Positions 43,574 to 52,440 of a stretch of DNA of 64,000 nt are shown in pieces (the stretch's first letter is position 1; each line of letters begins with the position of its first letter). The stretch is taken from positions 62,024-126,023 of the forward strand of contig MUGG01000169.1 in assembly GCA_002148405.1 (NCBI GenBank). Direction: 5' to 3'. The position numbers were made by a program, and so were the translations under genes. The notes beneath the pieces were generated by a model. It worked only from the letters and a program-made list of their open reading frames with translations. It made no database searches and had not been told where the DNA came from. Source of the stretch: Alkalinema sp. CACIAM 70d (lineage in GTDB: Bacteria; Cyanobacteriota; Cyanobacteriia; Leptolyngbyales; Leptolyngbyaceae).

Positions 43574-46500
43574 ATGAACGAAATGAGCCATGTCATGGGT
43601 AACGCAAGTTCAAAATTGAATACTCCACTCGATTTAGTTACGAGTGGATATAAAGGCCAACGCTGGCTAGTGGAAGAACGGGATGCCTGTGGCGTTGGCT
43701 TCATTACCGATCGGCAGGGTCGGAGCAGTCATGATCTGGTGCAAAAATCCTTGATTGCCCTGGATTGCATGGAACATCGCGGCGGATGCAGCGCCGATCA
43801 GGACTCCGGTGATGGGGCTGGGGTCATGACCAGCATGCCCTGGGAACTGCTGAACCAGTGGAGTGTGGCAGCCGGAACTGGCCCCCTGACGATTCAAAAT
43901 ACGGGCGTCGGCATGGTGTTCTTGCCCCAGGATGTTGACCAAGCCGCTCAGGCACGCCGCATCACGGAGCAAGTGGTGACTGAAGAAGGCTTAACCCTAC
44001 TGGGTTGGCGGCTAGTTCCTGTCCAGCCGGATGTTCTAGGGATACAAGCACGGGACAATCAACCCCAGATCGAACAGGTCATTGTGTCCGCTAGTCAAAC
44101 AGGGGATGACTTGGAGCGGGTGCTGTACCTCTGCCGCAAGCGCATTGAAAAGCAAGCCAAAGCCGCTGGCTTGGCAGAACTTTATTTCTGTTCCTTCTCC
44201 AACCGACGCATTATTTACAAAGGCATGGTGCGATCGGCGGTTCTGGGTGAATTTTACCGGGATTTAGCCAATCCGGCCTACACCGCAACCTTTGCCGTCT
44301 ATCACCGCCGCTTCAGTACCAACACCCTGCCCAAGTGGCCTTTGGCACAACCCATGCGCTTAGTGGGTCACAACGGCGAAATTAACACCCTGCTGGGCAA
44401 TATCAACTGGATGGTGGCGCGGGAAGCGGATCTGGCCCATGAAACCTGGGGCGATCGCATGGTGGATCTCAAACCGATCGTCGATCCGAACAACAGCGAC
44501 TCCGCCACCTTGGATAACGTGCTGGAACTGATGGTACGTTGTGGCCGCAGTCCCATGGAAGCGCTGATGGTGATGGTGCCGGAAGCCTTCCGCAACCAGC
44601 CGGATCTGCTGGAACACCCTGAAATTACAGACTTTTACGAATATTACAGCGGCATTCAGGAAGGCTGGGACGGCCCTGCGTTACTAGTCTTCAGCGATGG
44701 CAAAAAAGTCGGGGCCACCCTCGATCGCAACGGGTTACGACCGGCCCGCTACGCCATCACCCGCGATGGCTACATTGTGGTGGCTTCGGAAGCTGGGGTG
44801 GTGGATCTGCCCGAAGCGGAAATCATCGAGAAAGGTCGCCTTGGCCCTGGCCAAATGATTGCCGTGGATCTGGAAACCCAGGAGATTCTGAAGAACTGGG
44901 AACTGAAGCAGCGAGTTGCCAGCGAACGCCCCTACGGCGAATGGTTACGGCAAAATCGTAAGACCCTGCAACTGCAACCCTTCGCGGACAGCCGCACCTA
45001 CGAAGCGGCTGACCTGCTACGTCTGCAAACCGCCTTTGGGTACACGGCGGAAGACGTGGACATGATCATCAACGAAATGGGAGCCCAGGGCAAAGAACCC
45101 ACCTTCTGTATGGGGGATGATGCGCCGTTGGCCGTGCTTTCGTCCAAGCCGCGCCTGCTGTACGACTATTTCAAGCAACGGTTTGCCCAGGTGACCAACC
45201 CGGCGATCGACCCCCTGCGGGAAAACCTCGTCATGTCCCTGTCCATGAGTTTGGGGGCACGGCACAACCTACTGGAAGCCACCCCAGAGCACGCCAAGCT
45301 GCTGTTCTTGGAAACCCCGGTACTGGGAGATACAGAGCTGGAGGGCGTGCGTCAGTCTGGATTCCAAACCGCCACATTGTCTACGCTCTACAGCATCACC
45401 GATGGCCCCGCCGGACTGAAGCAGGCCGTGGAAGCCCTCTGCCAAAAGGCGGCGGAAGCGGTGCAAGCGGGGGCAGAAATTCTGATCCTCAGCGATCGGG
45501 CCAATCCTCAGGGCCAAGCGGCGCAGTTGAATGCGGAAACCAGCTATATTCCGCCCATGCTAGCTGTGGGCGCTGTGCACCACCACTTGATCCGCCAAGG
45601 GTTGCGCATGAAAGCCTCCCTGGTGGCCGATACCGCCCAGGCTTGGAGCACCCACCACTTTGCTTGCTTGGTCGGCTATGGAGCCAGTGCTGTTTGTCCT
45701 TACCTGGCACTGGAAGCCGTGCGCCACTGGTGGCATGATGGCAAGACCCAGAAGTTGATGGAAACGGGCAAGCTGAAGGCAGTCAGCCTCAGCGGTGCCC
45801 AATCCAACTTCCGCAAAGCCGTGCAGGATGGGTTGTTTAAAATTCTCTCCAAAATGGGTATTTCCCTCCTGGCTAGCTACCACGGTGCGCAAATCTTCGA
45901 GGCGATCGGGATTGGCGGCGACCTGCTGCATACGGCGTTCAATGGCACCGCTTCCCGCTTGGGGGGCCTGACCTTGGCGGATTTGGCCAACGAAACCTTC
46001 TCCTTCCACAGCAAAGCCTTCCCTGAGCTGAGCGGGAAGAAACTGGAAAACTACGGCTTTGTGCAGTACCGTCCCGGTGGCGAGTACCACATGAACAGCC
46101 CGGAAATGGCCAAGTATCTGCACAAGGCGGTCGATCAAAAGAGCTACGACCACTACGCTCTGTACCAGAAGTATTTGGAAGAGCGGCCTTTGACGGCTTT
46201 ACGCGATTTGCTGGACTTCACCAGCGATCGAGCCCCGATCGACATCAGCGAAGTCGAGTCAGCGGCAGATATCTGCCATCGCTTTGCCACGGGGGGCATG
46301 TCTCTGGGTGCCCTGTCGCGGGAAGCCCATGAAGTGCTCGCGATCGCCATGAACCGCCTCGGAGCCAAATCCAACTCCGGCGAGGGTGGCGAAGATGTCG
46401 TGCGCTTTAAGGTGCTGGATGATGTGGTGGATGGCGTCTCGCCCACCTTCCCCTACCTGAAGGGCCTGCGCAATGGGGATACCGCCAGTTCCGCCATTAA

Positions 46501-48223
46501 ACAGGTGGCTTCCGGGCGCTTCGGGGTGACCCCAGAGTACTTGATGAGTGCCAAGCAGATCGAAATCAAGCTGGCCCAGGGGGCAAAACCCGGTGAAGGC
46601 GGTCAACTTCCCGGCCCCAAAGTCAGCCCCTACATCGCCATGCTGCGCCGATCGAAGCCCGGTGTGACGCTGATTTCGCCGCCGCCGCACCATGACATTT
46701 ATTCGATCGAAGATTTGGCGCAATTGATTTACGACCTGCATCAGATCAACCCGCTGGCCCAAGTCTCCGTCAAACTGGTGGCGGAAGTGGGCATCGGCAC
46801 GATCGCCGCTGGGGTGGCCAAGGCCAATGCGGATATTATCCAAATTTCCGGGCATGACGGCGGCACGGGGGCTTCTCCGCTCAGCTCGATTAAGCACGCA
46901 GGTAGTCCCTGGGAATTGGGTCTGACGGAAGTGCACCGCACCCTGATGGAAAACCAACTGCGCGATCGCGTCACTCTGCGGGTCGATGGCGGTATCAAAA
47001 CTGGTTGGGATGTCGTCATGGCGGCGCTCATGGGCGGTGAAGAGTTCGGCTTTGGCTCGATCGCGATGATCGCAGAGGGCTGCATCATGGCGCGGATTTG
47101 CCACACCAATAATTGCCCCGTCGGCGTCGCCAGCCAGAAAGAAGAACTCCGCAAGCGCTTTAACGGCATTCCGGAGCATGTGGTTAACTTCTTTATCTTT
47201 GTGGCGGAGGAAGTCCGTTCTCTGTTGGCGCGACTGGGTTACCGCAAACTGGAAGACATCATCGGGCGGGCGGATCTGCTGAAGGTACGGGAAGGCGTGC
47301 AAATTGCCAAAACCCAGGCGCTGGATCTGTCCTTCCTGACCAACCTGCCCGATACCCGCAGCGATCGCACCTGGTTGCAGCACGCCGAAGTTCACAGCAA
47401 TGGCCCCGTACTAGATGACGACATTCTGGCCGATGCCGATCTGCAAGCGGCGATCGCACAGCAGGGAACGGTGACGAAGCAGTTTAAGGCGATTAACACC
47501 GATCGCACGATCGCCTCTCGCGTGGCGGGCGTGATTGCCAAGCGCTACGGCAACAACGGCTTTGGCGGACAGATTAATCTCCACTTCACCGGATCGGTGG
47601 GCCAGAGCTTTGGGGCCTTTAACCTGCCCTGTATGACGCTGCGCCTAGACGGTGAAGCCAATGACTACGTGGGCAAGGGGATGCACGGTGGAGAAATCAT
47701 CATCCATCCCCCCGCAGCGGCGACCTTCGACCCCGCAGAGAGCGTCATTATCGGCAACACCTGTCTCTACGGTGCAACGGGGGGCACTCTGTTTGCCAAT
47801 GGCCGTGCTGGGGAACGGTTTGCGGTGCGGAACTCGGCGGCCCAGGCGGTTGTGGAAGGCACGGGCGACCACTGCTGTGAGTACATGACCGGCGGCACGA
47901 TCGTTGTGCTGGGCAAAGTGGGCCGTAACGTGGGCGCAGGGATGACCGGCGGTTTGGCCTACTTCTTAGATGAGGATGGCAGATTCCAAGCCAAGGTCAA
48001 TCCGGAAATCGTCAGTGTGCAACGGGTGATGAGCCCAGCGGGTGAAGCCCAGTTGAAGGGGCTGATCCAAGCCCATGCCGATCGCACCGGCAGTCCCAAG
48101 GCCCAGGCAATTCTGGCCAACTGGTCGGCTTACTTGCCGCAGTTCTGGCAAGTGGTTCCCCCCTCGGAGAAGGACACCGCAGAAGCCAATGCGGGTGCTG
48201 AGAAAGTTGCAAGTTCGGTGTAA
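43574..48223 (+). CDS. gltB: Ferredoxin-dependent glutamate synthase (Fd-GOGAT)
   Basis: This enzyme transfers the amide of glutamine to 2-oxoglutarate, giving two glutamates, the assimilation step after glutamine synthetase. Domains in order: class II glutaminase with N-terminal catalytic Cys39 (EERDACGVGFI) after a 38-residue propeptide; central domain; FMN-binding synthase domain (GHDGGTGASPLSSIKHAG); 3Fe-4S cysteines in CIMARICHTNNCPVG; and the C-terminal GXGXG beta-helix. The ferredoxin type is inferred because the propeptide/EERDACGVGF form matches cyanobacterial GlsF rather than NADH-GOGAT and because no gltD small subunit is adjacent. The 1549-residue length is normal. A strong terminator follows. 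Confidence 0.94.
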   Translation: MNEMSHVMGNASSKLNTPLDLVTSGYKGQRWLVEERDACGVGFITDRQGRSSHDLVQKSLIALDCMEHRGGCSADQDSGDGAGVMTSMPWELLNQWSVAAGTGPLTIQNTGVGMVFLPQDVDQAAQARRITEQVVTEEGLTLLGWRLVPVQPDVLGIQARDNQPQIEQVIVSASQTGDDLERVLYLCRKRIEKQAKAAGLAELYFCSFSNRRIIYKGMVRSAVLGEFYRDLANPAYTATFAVYHRRFSTNTLPKWPLAQPMRLVGHNGEINTLLGNINWMVAREADLAHETWGDRMVDLKPIVDPNNSDSATLDNVLELMVRCGRSPMEALMVMVPEAFRNQPDLLEHPEITDFYEYYSGIQEGWDGPALLVFSDGKKVGATLDRNGLRPARYAITRDGYIVVASEAGVVDLPEAEIIEKGRLGPGQMIAVDLETQEILKNWELKQRVASERPYGEWLRQNRKTLQLQPFADSRTYEAADLLRLQTAFGYTAEDVDMIINEMGAQGKEPTFCMGDDAPLAVLSSKPRLLYDYFKQRFAQVTNPAIDPLRENLVMSLSMSLGARHNLLEATPEHAKLLFLETPVLGDTELEGVRQSGFQTATLSTLYSITDGPAGLKQAVEALCQKAAEAVQAGAEILILSDRANPQGQAAQLNAETSYIPPMLAVGAVHHHLIRQGLRMKASLVADTAQAWSTHHFACLVGYGASAVCPYLALEAVRHWWHDGKTQKLMETGKLKAVSLSGAQSNFRKAVQDGLFKILSKMGISLLASYHGAQIFEAIGIGGDLLHTAFNGTASRLGGLTLADLANETFSFHSKAFPELSGKKLENYGFVQYRPGGEYHMNSPEMAKYLHKAVDQKSYDHYALYQKYLEERPLTALRDLLDFTSDRAPIDISEVESAADICHRFATGGMSLGALSREAHEVLAIAMNRLGAKSNSGEGGEDVVRFKVLDDVVDGVSPTFPYLKGLRNGDTASSAIKQVASGRFGVTPEYLMSAKQIEIKLAQGAKPGEGGQLPGPKVSPYIAMLRRSKPGVTLISPPPHHDIYSIEDLAQLIYDLHQINPLAQVSVKLVAEVGIGTIAAGVAKANADIIQISGHDGGTGASPLSSIKHAGSPWELGLTEVHRTLMENQLRDRVTLRVDGGIKTGWDVVMAALMGGEEFGFGSIAMIAEGCIMARICHTNNCPVGVASQKEELRKRFNGIPEHVVNFFIFVAEEVRSLLARLGYRKLEDIIGRADLLKVREGVQIAKTQALDLSFLTNLPDTRSDRTWLQHAEVHSNGPVLDDDILADADLQAAIAQQGTVTKQFKAINTDRTIASRVAGVIAKRYGNNGFGGQINLHFTGSVGQSFGAFNLPCMTLRLDGEANDYVGKGMHGGEIIIHPPAAATFDPAESVIIGNTCLYGATGGTLFANGRAGERFAVRNSAAQAVVEGTGDHCCEYMTGGTIVVLGKVGRNVGAGMTGGLAYFLDEDGRFQAKVNPEIVSVQRVMSPAGEAQLKGLIQAHADRTGSPKAQAILANWSAYLPQFWQVVPPSEKDTAEANAGAEKVASSV

Positions 48224-48257
48224 TCCCCTCACCGCTCTACTCTCCCACTAACGAATC

Positions 48258-48304
48258 ACGCCATCCCGCAGAAAAGCCATTACGCTAGAGGGATGGCGTT
48301 TTTT
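48258..48304 (+). terminator. Terminator of glutamate synthase
   Basis: ACGCCATCCC (48258-48267) pairs with GGGATGGCGT (48290-48299), followed by six T. It is a clear Rho-independent terminator about 35 bases after the stop. Confidence 0.88.
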
Positions 48305-48386
48305 GTCGGCTCTCAATTACCGTTCGATCAATCTCGCTCCTTAGAGCCGATGTCATACCAAATCAACTTGTGATTGCATCCCATAA

Positions 48387-48502
48387 GATCCCCCTAAATC
48401 CCTCTTAATAAGGGGGACTTTGAAAGAAATAAGGGGGACTTTGAAAGAACTTGGCCACATTCCTTGTGAAGGGGGGCCAGGGGGGATCGAATCTGTAGCA
48501 GT
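48387..48502. repeat. CCCCCTAAATCCC-type dispersed repeat, copy 1
   Basis: The unit GATCCCCCTAAATCCCTCTT with AAGGGGGACTTTGAAAGAA follows the widespread cyanobacterial intergenic repeat. The AAGGGGGACTTTGAAAGAA half is duplicated here. The far end GGGGGGATCGAATCTGTAGC matches the second copy at 56667-56758 (GGGGATCAAATCTGTAGC). The arms are partly self-complementary, so it can fold as a hairpin. Confidence 0.85.
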
Positions 48503-48534
48503 GATCAATCAATTCTGTATCAATCGATTTCTCT

Positions 48535-49131
48535 ATGGTTCAATCTCCATCCAAGCCCATCACTTTAACGGAGTTTCTGAAGCTGCCAGAAACTAAACCT
48601 GCCAGCGAATACATTGATGGACAAGTGCTTCAAAAGCCGATGCCGCAAGGGAAACACAGCGTTATTCAAACTGAGTTATCTACGATCGTCAACAGCAGTC
48701 TCAAATCGCAGCGAATAGGCCGAGCCTTTGCAGAGCTACGCTGTACATTGGGTGGACGATCGATCGTGCCGGATATCTCTGTATTCTCCTGGGCAAGAAT
48801 TCCACGGGATCCAACCGGAGAAATTGCTAACTTCTTTGCGATCGCGCCAGACTGGACGATCAAAATTCTTTCCTCAGACCAAAGTCAAACCAAGGTCACT
48901 AAAAATATTCTGCATTGCCTCAATCATGGCACTCAGATGGGCTGGTTAATTGACCCCGTAGAACAAACCATTTTCGTCTATCTGCCGCAGCAACAACCCA
49001 CCGTCTTTGATGAACCCACACAAATGTTGCCCTGTCCTGCTTTTGCCAAGCATCTCAGCTTAACGGTAGCAGCCCTTTGGGGCTGGTTATCTGAATCACC
49101 TAATGTGAGTTCTATAAACTTCTGTCAATAA
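48535..49131 (+). CDS. Uma2 family endonuclease-like protein
   Basis: A 198-residue PD-(D/E)XK-fold protein of the Uma2/DUF820 family, very abundant in cyanobacteria. TLTEFLKLPETKPASEYIDGQVLQKPMPQGKHSVIQTEL split across the front, then IVPDISVFSWARI (the VPD active-site strand), IAPDWTIKILSSDQS (usually EILSPSQS, with the catalytic Glu replaced here by Lys) and LNHGTQMGWLIDP. The Lys in place of Glu suggests reduced or altered activity. The last codons and the stop lie inside a MITE-like element that starts at about 49105, so the C-terminus was probably reshaped by insertion. Confidence 0.85.
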   Translation: MVQSPSKPITLTEFLKLPETKPASEYIDGQVLQKPMPQGKHSVIQTELSTIVNSSLKSQRIGRAFAELRCTLGGRSIVPDISVFSWARIPRDPTGEIANFFAIAPDWTIKILSSDQSQTKVTKNILHCLNHGTQMGWLIDPVEQTIFVYLPQQQPTVFDEPTQMLPCPAFAKHLSLTVAALWGWLSESPNVSSINFCQ

Positions 49132-49360
49132 AAGTGCCCCCCACAAATCCCCTGTCCGTTGACGGAGAGTTCACTTTCGGGGGGTGTCGGGGGAGTAGAG
49201 TCCCCTGACATCGCAGGGGACAAGGTGGTTTCTCTGACGCTCTGCCAGAGCAAACTGCCTTGAGGGGAGAAGTTCCCCGATCTTTGCTGCGCAGCAGCCC
49301 CGACGATCGCGCCACACTATGAATTCATCAAACTTACAGTGAATTCATCAAACTTACAGT
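49105..49360 (+). repeat. MITE-like intergenic element, copy B
   Basis: This copy, homologous to 8286-8487, has an extra 50-60 bases in the middle (about 49220-49265). Ends are imperfect inverted repeats (left GTGAGTTCTATAAAC; right read in reverse GTAAGTTTGATGAATTC). The right end carries an exact 20-bp duplication (49321-49340 and 49341-49360). It overlaps the last 9 codons of the Uma2 gene and ends 12 bases before the 3' end of panB on the other strand. Confidence 0.85.
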
Positions 49361-49371
49361 CGTTTTGGGCA

Positions 49372-50151
49372 TCACTCCGCCGGAAATTGCCGCGATCGCA
49401 CGTCTTCCGCAAAGGCTTGCACCGCTTGACCGATCGTGTCCCGTAAATTGACATAGGACTTGGCAAAGGGCGGTTTCCAAGCCCCCATGCCCAACACATC
49501 CGTCGTCACCAACACTTGCCCATCACAGTGCCCCCCTGCGCCAATCCCGATCGTCGGAATCGACAACTTTTCTGTAATCGTTTTGGCAAGATCAGCGGGA
49601 ATATGCTCCAGAATGATCGAAAAGGCCCCCGCCTGCTCCAGAGCGATCGCCTCATCCAGAATTCGCGCCCCTTCTACATCCGTCTTGCCCTGCTGCTTAA
49701 AGCCCAACTGTCGCACCGATTGTGGCGTGAGTCCAACATGGCCCATCACCGGAATCCCGGCCCGCACCAAGCGCGCCACAGTATCCGCCATTTCCGGATA
49801 GCCCCCTTCCAACTTGACGGCGTGAACCCCCGTCTCCTTGAGCGCCCGCCCCGCCGATCGCATCGCCTGCTGCCAACCTTCCTGATAACTCAGGAACGGC
49901 AAATCCATCACTAAAAACGAATGCTTCACCCCCCGACGTACCGCTTTGGCATGGTGCAGCATTTCCTCCAGCGTCACAGGCAGCGTTGTCTCATACCCCA
50001 AAGCCACCATTGCCAAGGAATCACCCACAAGCATTAAATCGACTCCCGCTTGATCCAAAATCTGTGCGATCGCATAATCCCAAGCAGTTAACGCCGTAAT
50101 CGGTCGTCCTTGCTGTTTCCATTGGGCAAAGTGCTGAAGCGTAACGGGCAT
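49372..50151 (-). CDS. panB: 3-methyl-2-oxobutanoate hydroxymethyltransferase
   Basis: PanB makes ketopantoate from 2-oxoisovalerate with 5,10-methylene-tetrahydrofolate, the first step of pantothenate synthesis. From the ATG at 50151 the protein has 259 residues, normal for the family; the longer reading to 50238 adds 29 unsupported residues. Motifs are ITALTAWDYAIAQILDQAG, LVGDSLAMVALGYETTLPVTLEEMLHHAKAV with metal-binding Asp, VKLEGG and GHVGLTPQSV. It is monocistronic on the minus strand. Confidence 0.96.
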   Translation of the reverse strand: MPVTLQHFAQWKQQGRPITALTAWDYAIAQILDQAGVDLMLVGDSLAMVALGYETTLPVTLEEMLHHAKAVRRGVKHSFLVMDLPFLSYQEGWQQAMRSAGRALKETGVHAVKLEGGYPEMADTVARLVRAGIPVMGHVGLTPQSVRQLGFKQQGKTDVEGARILDEAIALEQAGAFSIILEHIPADLAKTITEKLSIPTIGIGAGGHCDGQVLVTTDVLGMGAWKPPFAKSYVNLRDTIGQAVQAFAEDVRSRQFPAE

Positions 50152-50274
50152 GGGACAAGTCCAGAATGGGGAGTAAAAAGTCTTTGACCAAGATAGCAAA
50201 GGTTTACGACCATCTGTTGCGTCGCACTGTCCGGACAACGTGATCAGCAGCCCTTGTCATCGCTGAACACTAGC

Positions 50275-50313
50275 TCTACAAAAACGAAGGGAACCTCCGA
50301 AGAGATTCCCTTT
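50275..50313 (-). terminator. Terminator downstream of the YdcF gene
   Basis: AAGGGAA and TTCCCTT at either end of the 50284-50312 hairpin pair across a CCTCCGAAGAGA loop. Read leftward the stem is followed by CGTTTTTG, giving a T run. Confidence 0.65.
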
Positions 50314-50378
50314 GCTAGGAATAACTAAAATGCTGTGATGACGAGATTATAAAACTCGGTACACCTGGACTGATAATC

Positions 50379-51581
50379 CTAGCCCGCCCTTAAGGGACGT
50401 ACCCATCCCCGCAGGAAGTAGTAAAGCGATGTGAGTGATTCTCCCACCACCTTGGTACTAATGTTCAGCGCATCCATACTCGGCAGAAAGTCTGACACCA
50501 TTAGATTTCGTTCAATCAAATCCCGACCTTTAGCCCGTTGTGCCAGGGAACCTCTAGGCGGGATGGTGTAGAAATCAGTCGGTCGAGAAATAACCGCAAC
50601 GTTCTGCCCCGTTTGATTGAGTTCATTGGAGAACGTCAACGCAGTACGACTCATTTCGATCGCGGACGTGACCACCATGACTTGATTGCCATAGTTAATC
50701 CGTCGATTTTCCAGAATCTTCCGGGTATTTTGAGCACTTTCAATGACGGAAGTGCTGTCGTTATCCTGAATAATGGCACTGCCAGGAATGCCAAACTGAC
50801 TTTGCAGTAATCGGCTGATATCGCTAGCTTCCGAAATATTGTCAGCGTTGTCGCCCTCTTTCTTCGATCGACCTGGACGCGGCCCTGCACTGACAATAAT
50901 GATTGGCGAGTTAAACCGTTCTGATTGATAGAGTTGAGCCGCATAGAGAATACGATCGCCCTGTTCCGTCAATTGAACTGGCTGATTCGCAAGTAAGCCA
51001 AACCGACCTTCCGAAATTTGCTCTGGAGGGCCAAAGATTGCATTCTTGTCCAGATTGTTCTGACCGTTGGGGGGAGCTTCTGTGCGGGGACGTAGCTTTA
51101 ACCGCGTGGTATTTTGCCCCATGAGCACAATCACTCGCTGCGCCCCTGCTGGCAAAGCTGGAACATCAGGCTGTGCGATTTGAATCGCCTCCAACTCTGT
51201 ACGCTGAGCCACAAAGTTCGCGAATACAGGCAAGCTAAACAAGATTAATGCTGCCACTGCAATCCGCAGTAACCACTTAGAAGTTGCATTAACGCCTTTG
51301 TTTTCTGCGTCTCGCCAAACGATCGCCAGAAAAATCAGAATTAACCCTAAGGGATTAAACAATAGGGAGATTATTTGCCAGATATCGCCTAACAGGCCCT
51401 GTTCCGGCGCACCTTTAAAAAAGGTAAGAGCCGCAACCACTACCAGTAGCACCAGCACCAATCCACCCAAAAAAGCCTTGGGTAGCGCTTTGAGGAGAAC
51501 AAAGCGAGCTGCGAGCGCCACCAAAATCCACAGAAGAACTTGAGTTAAGAGTAGAAATACATCAGTCACCAATAGAAGCAT
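50379..51581 (-). CDS. YdcF/ElyC family (DUF218) membrane protein
   Basis: A 400-residue protein with three to four N-terminal transmembrane helices (near 5-25, 30-55, 65-90 and 103-122) and an extracytoplasmic DUF218 domain (about 145-360). The domain carries RVIVLMGQNTTRLKLR, SPIIIVSAGPRPG, ISRLLQSQFGIPGSAIIQDNDSTSVIESAQNTRKIL and MVVTSAIEMSRTALTF, the standard YdcF/SanA/ElyC arrangement. ElyC and SanA affect envelope integrity and polysaccharide metabolism in E. coli; the role here is inferred to be envelope-related only. ATG start at 51581. Confidence 0.88.
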   Translation of the reverse strand: MLLLVTDVFLLLTQVLLWILVALAARFVLLKALPKAFLGGLVLVLLVVVAALTFFKGAPEQGLLGDIWQIISLLFNPLGLILIFLAIVWRDAENKGVNATSKWLLRIAVAALILFSLPVFANFVAQRTELEAIQIAQPDVPALPAGAQRVIVLMGQNTTRLKLRPRTEAPPNGQNNLDKNAIFGPPEQISEGRFGLLANQPVQLTEQGDRILYAAQLYQSERFNSPIIIVSAGPRPGRSKKEGDNADNISEASDISRLLQSQFGIPGSAIIQDNDSTSVIESAQNTRKILENRRINYGNQVMVVTSAIEMSRTALTFSNELNQTGQNVAVISRPTDFYTIPPRGSLAQRAKGRDLIERNLMVSDFLPSMDALNISTKVVGESLTSLYYFLRGWVRPLRAG

Positions 51582-52207
51582 TGAGTCATTCCCTTAGTTG
51601 CTGTGATAATCCTCGCGCTGTGTGGGTCTTGCCAAATTGTGCATAAACTACGCCCTAGCAAAGCCGACTATCGCAACTGGTAGAGCCTCTCAAGCAGAAG
51701 CAGACCTGACCCCCAACCTTGGACGATCGTCCCCCCTAATCCTGGAAGCACCGCAGCGTAGCAGTCCATATCAGTAGCAGTTCATGTCATTGAAGCTAGA
51801 TAGCCCTAAAGCGTTAGAGCTAAGCATGGGCTTCTGTGACGCATCAGAAAAATTGGATTGTGTGAGAATCTACATCCCAAAAAATATGAGAGTTCGCACT
51901 TCAAAACAGTCTGAGTTAGCGAGTATGCTACAGCAAGAATTACGAAACGCACGACTTTTTTAGGGTTTGCCCATCCATCTTCCGCAATGGCACCCCGATT
52001 TTTGGGTGCCAAAATTCATCTTTTGAGCTAGCCTACTTAGGTTCTATGCAATTCGAACAAGGGTAAAAGCTAGGGGAAAAAATGGATAGCGCTGAACACA
52101 CGCTTAACGTTTGTTTAAAAAGTTTTATGCGATTCAAGGGCTGTTCAAAAAGTTCATGGTTCAATCACTAGTCAATTTGCAAGTTAATTCAGAAGGAGGA
52201 GTGCCAG
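51582..52207. other. Intergenic region upstream of the 23-codon membrane ORF
   Basis: About 620 bases with no supported gene. An imperfect direct duplication (TTTAAAAAGTTTTATGCGAT and TTCAAAAAGTTCATGGTTCA) lies at about 52111-52170, directly before the ribosome-binding site of the small ORF. Confidence 0.45.
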
Positions 52208-52279
52208 ATGGAGTCAGTGGTGGCGATCGCGTTTTTTGCAGTTTTATTGTTCTGGATTTTTCAAGACTTGAAGAAATAA
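52208..52279 (+). CDS. Candidate 23-residue single-span membrane peptide
   Basis: A short frame from ATG 52208 to TAA 52279 encodes 23 residues: M-E-S-V-V-A-I-A-F-F-A-V-L-L-F-W-I-F-Q-D-L-K-K. Residues 4-18 form one strong transmembrane helix with a charged C-terminal end. An almost perfect Shine-Dalgarno AAGGAGGA (52193-52200) sits seven bases before the ATG, the strongest such site I saw in the window. Size and layout recall small photosynthetic or cytochrome subunits (PsbT, PetL, PetN, CydX), but it matches none that I remember. It lies 160 bases upstream of galE and could be its own transcript. No function is assigned. Confidence 0.6.
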   Translation: MESVVAIAFFAVLLFWIFQDLKK

Positions 52280-52440
52280 GTCAGAGATTCTGAAGTCAGA
52301 GATTCTACAGATTTGTTGAGCATCCATCCAAATTTAGAGCGAATCCAGATTTGAGCGTCCTAGGCTAGAAGATCAATCTAGTTGAGGTTTTCTTGCAGAA
52401 AGCCCAAAGATGTTATCTGTTTTGTGGGGAGTAACAGAGC

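Noticed and set aside
46259..47395. A 378-residue minus-strand frame inside gltB
   Set aside because: It is antisense to the conserved FMN domain of glutamate synthase, with no start signal or similarity to any family.
49321..49360. A mini CRISPR-like array in the duplicated end of the repeat element
   Set aside because: There are only two adjacent units with no spacers, so it is a tandem duplication and not an array.
51655..51720. A possible tRNA-like stretch containing CAACTGGTAGAGC
   Set aside because: No complete cloverleaf can be formed: the acceptor and T arms are absent.
51806..52012. A 68-residue minus-strand frame in the region before the 23-codon ORF
   Set aside because: No ribosome-binding site, signal or motif. 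Composition is unlike neighbouring genes.
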